Positions 46,426-55,364 of a stretch of DNA of 64,000 nucleotides are shown piece after piece. The notes beneath the pieces are model-generated. The model made no database searches. It worked only from the letters and a program-made list of their open reading frames with translations, and had not been told where the DNA came from. The first letter of the stretch is position 1; every line of letters begins with the position of its first letter. The stretch spans positions 62,001 through 126,000 of the forward strand of contig NZ_JAGJDY010000012.1 of assembly GCF_018100795.1 (NCBI RefSeq). Direction: 5' to 3'. The stretch comes from Alteromonas sp. MMG017. GTDB taxonomy: Bacteria; Pseudomonadota; Gammaproteobacteria; Enterobacterales; Alteromonadaceae. The position numbers and the translations under genes were made by a program.

Positions 46426-46565
46426 CTCGTCTTCTTTTTTCTGTTACGTTCGAGCGCATTAGTATACTGCCTGTAACAAAAATAAACAGGGTTTTGTACA
46501 AAACAGCGTGCTCGTTAACACTTGTTGCTGAAAAATTGCTCAGTTTCCATCGTAAAACAACAAAC

Positions 46566-47351
46566 TTAAGATTGTTTGTGGGAAATGGCGACGCCTAATT
46601 GGTAAAAATACAACATCAACGACTCATTGAGCGCTATACGCAAATTACCATGAGGATAAATGCCAAGTCTAGCCTCTGTTGATCTTTTTGTGCCTTGAAC
46701 CAAGAAAGCGTTTTTGATCAAATGGTCTTGAATGCAGGCCTCAAAGGCTCTGGCGGCCATTTCTTGTGGCATTGCGTAATAATAGATTTTTAATGCGCGA
46801 TCCGCCTCTACAGATCGTACAAAATAATCGTTAGGCCGATTATTGTTGTCTAAAAACAACGAAGAGAAGCATTTACTCAGTTTTTCATTAAGTGGGTGGG
46901 GGTTAAGTTGCGCATTATCTAACCAAGCTTGCGAGGCAAAACTGCCTACACCTACATCGGCAAACATTTTGGGCGCGATATAATGATCAAACGCATGAAA
47001 CCACTCATGGGCTAATGCCCCTGCGCCGGCATTCTTGGCTAATGCGAGTTGTCTTCGTGCACTATTATAGTGGGCACTAGCGCCTTTTTGACCGCCACTG
47101 CCAAAAGCCAACGACAATGTGCCGTTTAAAGACAGCACTTGTTCGTTAACATTTAAAATGGTGGCCAGATCATACAAGGCGTCGAAGAATAGATTCGCCG
47201 CTATTTGCTGTTCATCAGCCGTTACCCATTTTCCAATGGTGATACTCGAAAAGTTAAACAGTTTGCGAATATCTTGAAAAGTGACATCGGCACCATCTCT
47301 ATGGCTAGGGCCATTACGATAGAAGTCTTGATGTATGCGCCCTTGGGTCAC
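46566..47351 (-). CDS. CLCA_X family protein (metallopeptidase-like HEWFH motif)
   Basis: A 261-residue protein that I associate with the uncharacterised CLCA_X family. It contains GAGALAHEWFHAFDHY at about residue 110, an HExxH-like zinc motif (HEWFH), followed by family-like segments FVRSVEADRALKIYYYAMPQEMAARAFEACIQD. An active zinc peptidase is possible but not shown. The start is a GTG at 47351, just behind the fldB stop. It is the last gene of a minus-strand set PhoD-like, fldB, CLCA_X. Confidence 0.75.
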   Translation of the reverse strand: MTQGRIHQDFYRNGPSHRDGADVTFQDIRKLFNFSSITIGKWVTADEQQIAANLFFDALYDLATILNVNEQVLSLNGTLSLAFGSGGQKGASAHYNSARRQLALAKNAGAGALAHEWFHAFDHYIAPKMFADVGVGSFASQAWLDNAQLNPHPLNEKLSKCFSSLFLDNNNRPNDYFVRSVEADRALKIYYYAMPQEMAARAFEACIQDHLIKNAFLVQGTKRSTEARLGIYPHGNLRIALNESLMLYFYQLGVAISHKQS

Positions 47352-47353
47352 AG

Positions 47354-47893
47354 CTAACCCGCTAACGATATAAGCAGTTGTTCACACCATGCAGCAATAC
47401 GCTCATCTGATTTGTCGTATTGGTTTTCGTCGTCTAACGAAAGCCCTAAAAACTGTGACTTGTCTTCGGTCAATGCTTTAGATGCGGTGAACTCATAGCC
47501 CTCGTTGGGCCAATAACCAATGATAGTGCAGTTGGATGGGGCGATAGCGTCGTGCAGCATGCCCAAGGCGTCTTGAAACCAATCAGCATAACCAAGTTGG
47601 TCGCCCATGCCATACAAAGCCACGGTTTTACCTTCCAAATTAAGCTGGTGGGCTTCTTCCCAGTGAGATTCCCAGTCTTCTTGCAGTTCACCAAAGTCCC
47701 AGGTAGAAATACCAAAGATAATAACGTCGTAGTCGGCGGTTCTAGCCAAACTCACATCTTTAATGTTGTGAACATCTACAATGTCTTCGTCGAATAAGCT
47801 GTTCAATTGTGCCTGAATTTTTTCCGCTGCCATTTCCGTATAACAGGTTGTTGAACCGTAGAACAAGCCAATCGACAGCGCATTATCACTCAT
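47354..47893 (-). CDS. fldB: Flavodoxin FldB
   Basis: A 179-residue long-chain flavodoxin. The FMN phosphate loop is [11 protein letters not shown] at the N-terminus; [18 protein letters not shown] (about 60-77) and [17 protein letters not shown] (about 93-109) surround the isoalloxazine ring and follow the FldB pattern. It carries single electrons to flavodoxin-dependent enzymes. It lies 20 bases after the PhoD-like gene and is nearly adjacent to the CLCA_X gene, suggesting one transcript. Confidence 0.92.
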   Translation of the reverse strand: MSDNALSIGLFYGSTTCYTEMAAEKIQAQLNSLFDEDIVDVHNIKDVSLARTADYDVIIFGISTWDFGELQEDWESHWEEAHQLNLEGKTVALYGMGDQLGYADWFQDALGMLHDAIAPSNCTIIGYWPNEGYEFTASKALTEDKSQFLGLSLDDENQYDKSDERIAAWCEQLLISLAG

Positions 47894-47913
47894 GAAAACC
47901 TCTTTCGTACAAA

Positions 47914-49770
47914 CTAATCATCTTTTAAGGGCGGGAATTCTACCTCTTTACCGTTGCTCAACAAAGCTTTGCAGCCAACAACTGTACTATTTTGTGAAAT
48001 TTGTAATATACCGATGGCGCAGCCATTATAAAGCTCACCGTATCCTGATGAAGGTTCTCTGGCGGTGACCGACATATTTCTGCGGCGTGTGAACACGTTA
48101 AGCACAGATTTTGGCCCGTAGAAAACGCGGTTGAGCCTATCTAACCAGCGAATTAAGCCATCGGGAAAGGCGTTCTTTAATCCGCTACAAGTAAACTGGG
48201 TAATGTGAGGGCTATTGCGACGAAAGCGTAATCGTACATCGTATACAAACGAGTAGTGAACATCACCAGATAAGATTATAAATTCAGGGGGTGTTTTGTA
48301 ATGTCGAAAAATGTTCAACATGACATTCGCAGTGCCCTTGTGCGCCATCCAGTTCTCGGCGTCCACAGTAAGTGCCTTGCCAAAAAAGGTGAAAGTCTTT
48401 TGAATAGCTTCTATAAACTTCACCCCATAAATAGGGGCAGCCGACACCACTATTACGGCATCCTTTCCAATAATATTGTGCTGAAAGTCGCACAAGGCTT
48501 CCCAGTCCATCAAGCCAGAGGGTTTTTTCATACTCGATTCAGAGCGCCAGCGACGGGTTCGGGTATCTAACACTTCAATAGGTGGCGTAGTGTCTAAGCG
48601 GTAATTCCAATGTTCAAAGTCTAACAAGTGGTCGATGAGTTCATCTTGTTTCACCATGCCACTGTCGGTAAAGGCTTCACCGGCTTTAGCTATTAACGTC
48701 GCGCACTTTTGCGGCGCATTACCCCATCCTTGGCAAAGTAAATAGCCGATAAGGGCGTTACCAATCATACGTTTAGAGAAAGGATTTCCGTAAACTTCTT
48801 GTTCCCAACCTCGTGTAAGATTCCAGTCATCGGTGACATCATGATCGTCAAAAATCATATAAACAGGAATATGCGCCAGTGCCCGTCGAACGTTTGGCAA
48901 CTTACTTACAAACCCTTCAATGGCACTTTGTTCTTCTTCAAAGGTGTCTTTGTGTTGTGCGGCTATATCATTGATATGAAACGTCACGTTTCGCCACAGG
49001 ACAGGCGACCACACCAAGAAATACATGGCCATCACTTCGGCGCAGCTTATTAAGTGATTTTGCGCATTAACCGAAGTGAAAATGGGCTTTCTTTTGGCAC
49101 CAAAAAAGAGTGATGAAAGGGCGGTGTTTGTTTCTGTTTGTGGCAGTAACTGCTCGCGTTCATAAAAGCCATGGGGGTGAGTAGGCAACTCTGCTGAGTT
49201 ATCTAATACCGCGCCATCAAGAGGCTCTTCGAAAAGCCCAAGTAAGGCGATAGTTTGGTGAATGGCTTGCAGGGTAGGGCCGGCGACATCATCGGTGTAA
49301 ACTTGATCTCCTGTCATCATAAGCACATCAGGGCGAGCGCTGTTTGAAGCAATGGCACTATCGATCAAGTTATCGACTTGGGCGAGGGCGTCGTCACCAT
49401 CAAAATGAGGCTTTCGACATGAGCCATGCAGTATGGTTTCCGGCTTGTTGGTCCAGCAAAAGCTCAAAGCAGTTTGATTGGTATAAAGTAAGTCTACTTG
49501 CTCTTGTTGCCACTTTTCTTGGCATTCAGTCGCTGCAAAGGTGAGTTGGTAGTAGATAGGTATATTGGCAGTAAAGCTTTCATCTACAGTGGCAGACAAT
49601 AAGTGAATGAATGCGTGCTTACCTACTTGCACGCAAGTGCTTGTCACCTCTGCGTTAAGCTGCGACTCATGTTGAGTAAGTGCAAACGTTGGCGCTTTAG
49701 CCTCAGAGGTTACTAGCCAGATATGACACGCACTTTGTGTGACTCGCCTAACCATTGGGCCTGCAATCAC
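47914..49770 (-). CDS. PhoD-like alkaline phosphatase/phosphodiesterase family protein
   Basis: A 618-residue (or slightly longer) calcineurin-like metallophosphoesterase of the PhoD type: [43 protein letters not shown] and [13 protein letters not shown] provide the metal ligands. No signal peptide was seen, so location is uncertain. The conventional start is a GTG at 49770 without a ribosome-binding site. Upstream in frame there is an ATT at 49794 placed six bases after a perfect AGGAG; that start would add eight residues (MSKQYIPA) that read naturally into VIAGPMVRR. No other ATG, GTG or TTG exists before the next upstream stop. First gene of the fldB operon. Confidence 0.86.
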   Translation of the reverse strand: MIAGPMVRRVTQSACHIWLVTSEAKAPTFALTQHESQLNAEVTSTCVQVGKHAFIHLLSATVDESFTANIPIYYQLTFAATECQEKWQQEQVDLLYTNQTALSFCWTNKPETILHGSCRKPHFDGDDALAQVDNLIDSAIASNSARPDVLMMTGDQVYTDDVAGPTLQAIHQTIALLGLFEEPLDGAVLDNSAELPTHPHGFYEREQLLPQTETNTALSSLFFGAKRKPIFTSVNAQNHLISCAEVMAMYFLVWSPVLWRNVTFHINDIAAQHKDTFEEEQSAIEGFVSKLPNVRRALAHIPVYMIFDDHDVTDDWNLTRGWEQEVYGNPFSKRMIGNALIGYLLCQGWGNAPQKCATLIAKAGEAFTDSGMVKQDELIDHLLDFEHWNYRLDTTPPIEVLDTRTRRWRSESSMKKPSGLMDWEALCDFQHNIIGKDAVIVVSAAPIYGVKFIEAIQKTFTFFGKALTVDAENWMAHKGTANVMLNIFRHYKTPPEFIILSGDVHYSFVYDVRLRFRRNSPHITQFTCSGLKNAFPDGLIRWLDRLNRVFYGPKSVLNVFTRRRNMSVTAREPSSGYGELYNGCAIGILQISQNSTVVGCKALLSNGKEVEFPPLKDD

Positions 49771-49794
49771 CGCAGGAATATACTGCTTAGAAAT

Positions 49795-50172
49795 AATATG
49801 CTCCTACCAAAAGCAATAAGAAGAAAAATGTACCTTACTCTTTTTTGGCTTTAAACGGTATGGTAGATATACTCGCTTACATTTTTTATCCTAACGGGCT
49901 TAACTCGTGACGGTTTGCGCCCATAAATTTGCCTTTGCCCAACGGCTAAAACTGCAGGCGGTATCGTAAATGACGGTATCGCAAATGGTGATATCGTAAA
50001 TGGTGATATCGTAAATTTGACCGGCAGTAGAATTATAGGCCCTGATCCCGTTTGCGGGCTGATTTGTTGCCAGCAGTTTACTGATAGCGGTTTGTTGATA
50101 ATAAGTTAGCGCTTACGGTTTATGCCAGGCGTGCGCTAAATGGGCATCTTAATGTTGAAGGAAGTGAATACC
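49795..50172. other. Intergenic region between PhoD-like gene and lipoprotein gene
   Basis: About 370 bases with divergent promoters presumed. It contains a four-unit 15-bp tandem repeat (49960-50019). No other gene or RNA was recognised. Confidence 0.6.
49960..50019 (+). repeat. 15-bp tandem repeat, four units, intergenic
   Basis: Units at 49960, 49975, 49990 and 50005 have the form GRTATCGYAAATGRY with one to four mismatches; two carry the palindrome GATATC. Noncoding, upstream of a lipoprotein gene. Confidence 0.9.
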
Positions 50173-51318
50173 ATGTTGAAAAATTGGCCGGTTGCCGCGT
50201 GTATTGTCGTAGCGTTAAGTAGTGTTATGGCAGGCTGTAGCGAGAACAAAGATGCCGCATTTAGCGAAGACGCAGCTAGCGCCACAACTAGCTCGGTTTT
50301 AACCTCTGTTGGGCGTTGGATATCCACTGATACTAGCGATGTAATGCAAGACCCTCAAACCTCAGGACTCATTGAAATTGATGGCCAGCTAGTCACCATT
50401 GCAGATGGGAGTGCCGCGTTCGAGCAGCAAAGAAAACTGCATTTTCTTAATAAAGATACGGCAACACTGACTAACTCAAGTAATGCATTTAAACTTGCCA
50501 CAAGAGTGCGCCGAAGTTGTTTTAGTGACTATTTAACCAATGCACCAGATTTAGAAGCGCTAGCAAGCGACCCAAGTAACCCGAATGTGATTTATACCGT
50601 AACTGAAGATGCCACCCGCACGGGGACTCTCTCTACCCGCTGCGAAAAGAAATATCAAAACACGGGCTCAACCGATTATCCCACCTTGTTGGTTCGATTA
50701 GAGCGGGATGAGAAAGATAGCGTCACCATGACCCATGTTCGTCCTTTGCAATTTCCTACCGAATTTGAAGTGGGTAACTTTCCCAACGACGGTATTGAGG
50801 GCATGGCCATGGCAGAAGATGGCACCTTGTACTTAGGTCTTGAGAAAGACAAAGCGGGGCAGCCGCGTATTTTCTCGCTAAACATAACCGATGATTTTTG
50901 GCAAAGTGCGGACTTCGCTGTGGTAGATGAATCTGATTTATCGGTTCCTATTTTTGATGCGGGTAGCCACCCTATTAATGGCTTAGCTCTTTATAATGCT
51001 GAGGGCGGTAATAACTTTTTACTGGCCGCGGCCCGAAACGATAACGAGGTCTGGGTTATTGATGTTGCTGGTAAGGTTGAAACAAAACGTATCTCTATGC
51101 AGTTTAATGTGAGTGCGGATAATGAGTGTGGCGAATATGTAATGGATAACGCCTCAATTGAAGGACTGGTAGTAGTAGAAGATACCTTGTGGCTAATAAA
51201 CGATCCGTGGAAAGTAAACTACTTGAAGAACATCAAATGTGACGCAGAGACACCACGTTACGAAGCCATGGCACCTTTATTGTTCTCAGTACCTTTAAAT
51301 GACGCATGGTTTCAGTAG
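50173..51318 (+). CDS. Predicted lipoprotein, beta-propeller/phytase-esterase-like
   Basis: A 381-residue protein with a lipoprotein signal ending VMAGC (Cys22). The body looks like repeated beta-sheet blades (DPSNPNVIYTVTED, GIEGMAMAEDGTLYLGLEKDKAG, NGLALYNAEGGNNFLLAA, ASIEGLVVVEDTLWLIN), resembling the esterase-like/phytase-like family; function unknown. Cysteines spaced through the domain could form disulfides in the periplasm. I prefer the ATG at 50173, which gives a standard signal, over in-frame ATGs at 50140 and 50152; AAGGAAGTG lies about ten bases upstream. Its stop codon lies inside a 16-bp repeat. Confidence 0.75.
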   Translation: MLKNWPVAACIVVALSSVMAGCSENKDAAFSEDAASATTSSVLTSVGRWISTDTSDVMQDPQTSGLIEIDGQLVTIADGSAAFEQQRKLHFLNKDTATLTNSSNAFKLATRVRRSCFSDYLTNAPDLEALASDPSNPNVIYTVTEDATRTGTLSTRCEKKYQNTGSTDYPTLLVRLERDEKDSVTMTHVRPLQFPTEFEVGNFPNDGIEGMAMAEDGTLYLGLEKDKAGQPRIFSLNITDDFWQSADFAVVDESDLSVPIFDAGSHPINGLALYNAEGGNNFLLAAARNDNEVWVIDVAGKVETKRISMQFNVSADNECGEYVMDNASIEGLVVVEDTLWLINDPWKVNYLKNIKCDAETPRYEAMAPLLFSVPLNDAWFQ

Positions 51319-51359
51319 TGCTATGCGTCAGTAGCACTAAGCTTCAGTAGCAAAAAACT
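51312..51359 (+). repeat. 16-bp tandem repeat, three units, across a stop codon
   Basis: TCAGTAG recurs at 51312, 51328 and 51344 with similar following bases (period 16). The first unit contains the last Gln codon and the TAG stop of the lipoprotein gene; the other two are downstream. Confidence 0.8.
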
Positions 51360-51418
51360 CCAAAAATACTGAGTTGCAATAGCGCTGTGCTTCAATGCAC
51401 GGGCTATCAATAGAAATA

Positions 51419-51458
51419 AAAAATGCGGTTACAGATTTTAATCTGTAACCGCATTTTT
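51419..51458. terminator. Bidirectional intrinsic terminator
   Basis: AAATGCGGTTACAGAT, loop TTTA, and the exact complement ending ATTTTT. It lies between the lipoprotein gene and the convergent msrA. Confidence 0.9.
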
Positions 51459-51506
51459 GTTTGGCCGTTCAACGCGAGTAAGCCAAGCTAATTCTATTGT
51501 GGCTGC

Positions 51507-52052
51507 TTATGCCTGCGTGCGTAAACGTGAAGCAAATGTCTTTTTAAACTTCGCTAGTTTAGGTGCAACTACCATTGAACAGTATTGGTTTTGTGGATTA
51601 TTTTTAAAGTAATCCTGATGGTAGTCTTCAGCCTGATGGTAGTTATCAATGGGCACAACTTCGGTGACAACCGGATTAGGCCAAATCTCCTCAGACGTAA
51701 TCTCTGCAATAATAGCTTCGGCAGCGTCTTTTTGCGCATCGTTGTGATAGAAAACCGCACTGCGATATTGGGTGCCCACATCATTGCCTTGACGGTTCAA
51801 TTGAGTAGGATCGTGTAGCGCAAAGAATATCTCTAATATTTCTCGATAACTGATGTTATCTGCATCATAAGTCACTTGAACCACTTCAGCGTGACCAGTA
51901 CCGCCACCACAAACCGATTCATAGGTTGGTGAGGCATCTTCGCCGCCTGCATAGCCAGATACTGCCTTTTCAACACCTTCAACCGTATTAAATGCTGACT
52001 CTATACACCAAAAACACCCGCCTGCTAGGGTGGCTACTTGTAAATTTGCCAT
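51507..52052 (-). CDS. msrA: Peptide-methionine (S)-S-oxide reductase
   Basis: A 181-residue MsrA that repairs oxidised methionine. The catalytic Cys13 lies in GGCFWC; SGYAGGEDASPTYESVCGGGTGHAEVV, HDPTQLNRQGNDVGTQYRS and the recycling cysteine in NQYCSMVVAPK near residue 161 follow the family. No signal peptide, so cytoplasmic. Monocistronic on the minus strand; divergent from the DCC-family gene. Confidence 0.97.
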   Translation of the reverse strand: MANLQVATLAGGCFWCIESAFNTVEGVEKAVSGYAGGEDASPTYESVCGGGTGHAEVVQVTYDADNISYREILEIFFALHDPTQLNRQGNDVGTQYRSAVFYHNDAQKDAAEAIIAEITSEEIWPNPVVTEVVPIDNYHQAEDYHQDYFKNNPQNQYCSMVVAPKLAKFKKTFASRLRTQA

Positions 52053-52180
52053 TGTGTTACCTCAGAAAAAACTTATGACATCAGTGTGGGTGTGAGCGCG
52101 GGTAAACTCAAGTCATCCAAGTGCATTTTTTTAGCGTATAAAAGCATAATAAATAAAAAGCCCAAAATACGAACAGCTTA

Positions 52181-52214
52181 AAACATAGAAAGTACAAAAA
52201 CATAGAAAGCTACC
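52181..52214 (+). repeat. 17-bp direct repeat upstream of DCC-family gene
   Basis: AAACATAGAAAGTACAA and AAACATAGAAAGCTACC are adjacent (52181-52197, 52198-52214), identical over the first 12 bases, just before the ribosome-binding site at 52224. Confidence 0.78.
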
Positions 52215-52235
52215 GCCAAGTCAGAGGTGACTACA

Positions 52236-52730
52236 TTGATAATTTTTTACGATGGCTACTGCCCCTTGTGTAAAACAGAAATGCGCCATTTACGAAAACG
52301 GGATAAAGACGGCGCATTAACCCTTGTAGATATTCAAACACCAGAGTTTGCCGCTCAATACCCTGAGTTAGATTGGCATGCGCTGAATGCCAGAATTCAC
52401 GGGTTATTACCCGATGGCACGCTTATTACTGGGCTAGATGTAACCCACCAAGCGTGGAAAGCCGTGGGTGTGGGGTGGCTATATGCCCCTTTGCGCTGGC
52501 CTGTTATTCGAATTGTTGCCGATTGGTGTTACCTCAAATTCGCTAAGCATCGCTATACCATTTCGTATTTACTGACCGGTAAAAAACGTACCTGTGACCG
52601 ATGTGTGCCTGGCGACGTTCAACAAGAATCACCCAGTGATGCAAATGCTGCGCATACTAAAAGCACAGCTGGGGCGAAAAATAATGCGAGTATCGAAAGC
52701 ACAAAAGGCACAGGTGGCGACAATGACTGA
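52236..52730 (+). CDS. DCC-family thiol-disulfide oxidoreductase-like protein (DUF393)
   Basis: A 164-residue protein of the DUF393/DCC1 family. The motif DGYCPLC near the N-terminus (DxxCxxC) gives the family its name and resembles a thioredoxin-like active site; DGTLITGLDVTHQAWKAVGVGWLYAPLRWP is typical. Redox function is inferred. Start: the TTG at 52236 has GAGGTGA five bases upstream; a GTG at 52227 is in frame but lies inside that ribosome-binding site. The last 30 residues are low-complexity, rich in Ser, Thr, Asn and Lys. The stop overlaps the SDR start by eight bases. Confidence 0.87.
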   Translation: MIIFYDGYCPLCKTEMRHLRKRDKDGALTLVDIQTPEFAAQYPELDWHALNARIHGLLPDGTLITGLDVTHQAWKAVGVGWLYAPLRWPVIRIVADWCYLKFAKHRYTISYLLTGKKRTCDRCVPGDVQQESPSDANAAHTKSTAGAKNNASIESTKGTGGDND

Positions 52731-53532
52731 TAATCCCAAAGCCGAGCAAAATACTGCTGAGCAAAACGCTAGTACGGTGTCTCTTGTCATTGGGGCGTCG
52801 GGCGGGATAGGTAAGGCTCTGGTTCAATTATTGGCAAGCGCTGACGCCGGTGAAGGCGAGAACCCTAAAAAGGTTATAGCGCTTAGCCGCAGTGGTTATA
52901 AAGACCCTACGTGGCCAGATAATGTGATGGCAATTAGCTTGCCTGAACACAATGAAGCCAGTATAGCGGCGTTTGTTAAACACCTTAAAGCTCAAGGTAC
53001 ACGAGTGAAGTTAGCGATTGTCGCTACCGGCGTACTTCATAACGACCCCTTGGGGCTTCGGCCAGAAAAACGGCTTGAAGATATTAGTGAAGAAGCGCTA
53101 GCAACTTACTTTGCAGTCAATAGTACGATGCCCGCTTTATGGATGAAGTACTTGGTGTCTGTAATGGTGAAAGAAAGCCCGTCTATTGTTTGTATTAGTG
53201 CGCGGGTGGGCAGTATTTCTGATAACAAACTCGGGGGCTGGTATGGATATCGAGCTTCAAAAGCCGCGCTTAATATGTTGGTAAAAACAGCCGCGGTAGA
53301 GTACACACGGCGTTTAAAAGAGCCACTCTTAATGTGCTATCACCCAGGCACTGTCGATACAGGGTTATCAGCACCGTTTCAGAAAAACGTAAAAGCAAAA
53401 AAGCTGTTTACGCCTGAATTTACGGCTAATCAACTGCTTACTCATTTGTCAAAATTGAGTGAATCTCGCCATCTAAACGGCAACGAAAGCTGCCACTTCA
53501 TTGACTGGGACGGTAAAGTGGTAACTTGGTGA
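52723..53532 (+). CDS. Short-chain dehydrogenase/reductase (C-factor-like)
   Basis: A 269-residue SDR. The cofactor motif is VIGASGGIGKAL near residue 20, and the catalytic Ser (CISARVG) and Tyr-x-x-x-Lys (YRASK) are present near 158-180. Closest in pattern to CsgA/C-factor-type SDRs; substrate unknown. The ATG at 52723 has AGGTGG about five bases upstream and aligns the Rossmann motif near the N-terminus; the frame is open to 52594, overlapping the DCC gene. Residues 7-16 are a duplicated AEQN(T/A) unit from a 15-bp repeat. Translationally coupled to the DCC-family gene. Confidence 0.88.
   Translation: MTDNPKAEQNTAEQNASTVSLVIGASGGIGKALVQLLASADAGEGENPKKVIALSRSGYKDPTWPDNVMAISLPEHNEASIAAFVKHLKAQGTRVKLAIVATGVLHNDPLGLRPEKRLEDISEEALATYFAVNSTMPALWMKYLVSVMVKESPSIVCISARVGSISDNKLGGWYGYRASKAALNMLVKTAAVEYTRRLKEPLLMCYHPGTVDTGLSAPFQKNVKAKKLFTPEFTANQLLTHLSKLSESRHLNGNESCHFIDWDGKVVTW
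52741..52770 (+). repeat. 15-bp tandem repeat, two units, in SDR gene
   Basis: GCCGAGCAAAATACT and GCTGAGCAAAACGCT are adjacent and encode AEQNT and AEQNA at the SDR N-terminus. Confidence 0.8.
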
Positions 53533-53739
53533 TACGCCAATTGCCGCTTTCTGTAAGCCCAATATCAAGACTTTTTATTACACTGCTGTTACCATGCATT
53601 TCAGGGAATGGTGCAGTGTTTTGACTCGCTTAAAAAAGGCGAGCAATACGACGTAGTCGACGCCATTAGCACGATGAAATAATCATAAGTTATCGCCATC
53701 CCAGAAAACATAAAAATAAACTCAACAAGAGGAAGGGAT

Positions 53740-55161
53740 ATGAGCGGGGCCAGAGAACAGTTCGGATCGCGCATAGGTTTTATTCTAGCAGCGGCAGGAT
53801 CGGCAGTAGGTATTGGTAACCTTGTTGGTTTTCCTGTGGGCGCAGCAAAAAATGGCGGTGGTGCATTCTTGTTAATGTACGCCATTTTTGTATTCGCTAT
53901 TTGCTTACCTGTGATGTTAGCGGAAATGTCAGTGGGGCGTCATGCCAAAAAAGATCCATTAGGCGCATACAGTGCAATCAGTGGTAATTCTGGAAAGTGG
54001 AAAATCGCTGGCTGGTTAGCCATTGCTACGCCATTTATGATTGCCGTGTTCTACATGGTGATCACGGTGTGGATTTTCGGTTATCTATTTGAAACTGTCA
54101 GCGGTAATTTAGACATCTTAGCTAACCCAGATACCTTTGGGCTATTTATCAATTCATCGTCTATTTTTGCTTATATGGCTGTGGTTGTCGGTGTGGTTTA
54201 TCTTATTCTGCAAGGTGGTGTTAAAGAGGGTATTGAGAAAGCCGCTAAGCTGCTAATGCCAGCCCTTTTTGTCATGCTAATTGGCCTTGTCGTATTTGTG
54301 CTTACTCGCGAAAACGCGATGGCAGGTGTGAAGTTTTATATTATTCCAGACTTCTCAAAGCTCACCGCAACTGTGGTTAATGGTGCGCTTGCACAAGCCT
54401 TTTTCTCCCTATCGCTAGGTATGGGGATATTGATTACCTACGGCAGTTATATCGACAAAAGAGCAGATGTACCTACGTCGGCAAAGTTAGTAGCCATAAC
54501 CGATACCGCAGTGGCCTTCACGGCCGGCTTGATGATTCTACCGGCGATATTCTCATTCAACCCTGATATTAACCCTGATGAACTTAGTGAGTCATCGGTG
54601 AGCATGATCTTCACTTATTTACCTAACATATTTTTAGCGCTGCAAAGCTCTATTGGCTATGTTGGGGCATCTATCGTGGCAAGCCTGTTCTTCCTATTAG
54701 TGTTCTTTGCCGCAATTACGTCTTTAGTGTCTATCTTTGAAGTGCCAGTAGCGGCGTTAATGGACGAGAAGGGCGTAAGCAGAAAGTGGGCGTTAGCATC
54801 ACTTGGCAGCGTAATGCTTGTGCTAGCGATATTGTGTACTTTGTCTTTTGGCAAAGTGGAAGCACTTACTCAGTTTGCCAGCTACGCGGGTGTCGATAAG
54901 TCGCTTTTCGACGTTATTATTGACGTATTTTACGAGACCATTTTGCCATTAAACGGCTTCTTGATTTGTATCTTCGTTATCTATCGTTGGAAGAGTGCAA
55001 ACTTCAATGCATCCCTTGAAGAGGGAAGTTCAGGCTATCGCGGCGGATGGTTTGAAAAGTATGTTGATGTATCGCTTAAGACCTTTATCCCTGCCATCTT
55101 ATTGGTTATTTTCATCAATACCGTGGCGGTTAAATACTTCGGCGTTAGCCTGTTTGGCTAG
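53740..55161 (+). CDS. Sodium-dependent transporter, NSS (SNF) family
   Basis: A 473-residue transporter with the LeuT-like start REQFGSRIGFILAAAGSAVGIGNLVGFP and about 12 membrane helices. AVGIGN in helix 1 supplies backbone ligands for sodium and substrate. NSS members import amino acids or amine-like compounds with sodium; the exact substrate is not visible. A strong GAGGAAGGG ribosome-binding site precedes the ATG. It stands alone, with a hairpin downstream. Sodium-coupled uptake fits with the sodium pump encoded at 6566-12373. Confidence 0.92.
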   Translation: MSGAREQFGSRIGFILAAAGSAVGIGNLVGFPVGAAKNGGGAFLLMYAIFVFAICLPVMLAEMSVGRHAKKDPLGAYSAISGNSGKWKIAGWLAIATPFMIAVFYMVITVWIFGYLFETVSGNLDILANPDTFGLFINSSSIFAYMAVVVGVVYLILQGGVKEGIEKAAKLLMPALFVMLIGLVVFVLTRENAMAGVKFYIIPDFSKLTATVVNGALAQAFFSLSLGMGILITYGSYIDKRADVPTSAKLVAITDTAVAFTAGLMILPAIFSFNPDINPDELSESSVSMIFTYLPNIFLALQSSIGYVGASIVASLFFLLVFFAAITSLVSIFEVPVAALMDEKGVSRKWALASLGSVMLVLAILCTLSFGKVEALTQFASYAGVDKSLFDVIIDVFYETILPLNGFLICIFVIYRWKSANFNASLEEGSSGYRGGWFEKYVDVSLKTFIPAILLVIFINTVAVKYFGVSLFG

Positions 55162-55237
55162 TCGTTATTCTCGGCTAATAGCTGTTCTCAGTTAGTCGTT
55201 AAACTAGGCTAATTGACGTAAAACGTATATCAATAAT

Positions 55238-55261
55238 AAGGCGCTCAAATGTGAGCGCCTT
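55238..55261 (+). terminator. Probable terminator after NSS transporter
   Basis: AAGGCGCTCA and TGAGCGCCTT flank a four-base loop; the following TATCTATTT is only partly a T-run. Confidence 0.6.
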
Positions 55262-55283
55262 ATCTATTTATAACCCCCGCACC

Positions 55284-55360
55284 TTCTTTGCAAGCATGCA
55301 TATTTCTTTGTAAGCCTGAACGTTCTTTATAAAACTAGTGTTTCTTTCACAACGTGCAAT
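55284..55360. repeat. 19-20-bp degenerate tandem repeat, four units
   Basis: TTCTTT recurs at 55284, 55304, 55323 and 55342 (spacing 20, 19, 19) with related sequence between (TTTGCAAGC, TTTGTAAGC). It fills the gap between the transporter hairpin and the end of the yeeZ-like gene. Confidence 0.65.
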
Positions 55361-55364
55361 ATGA

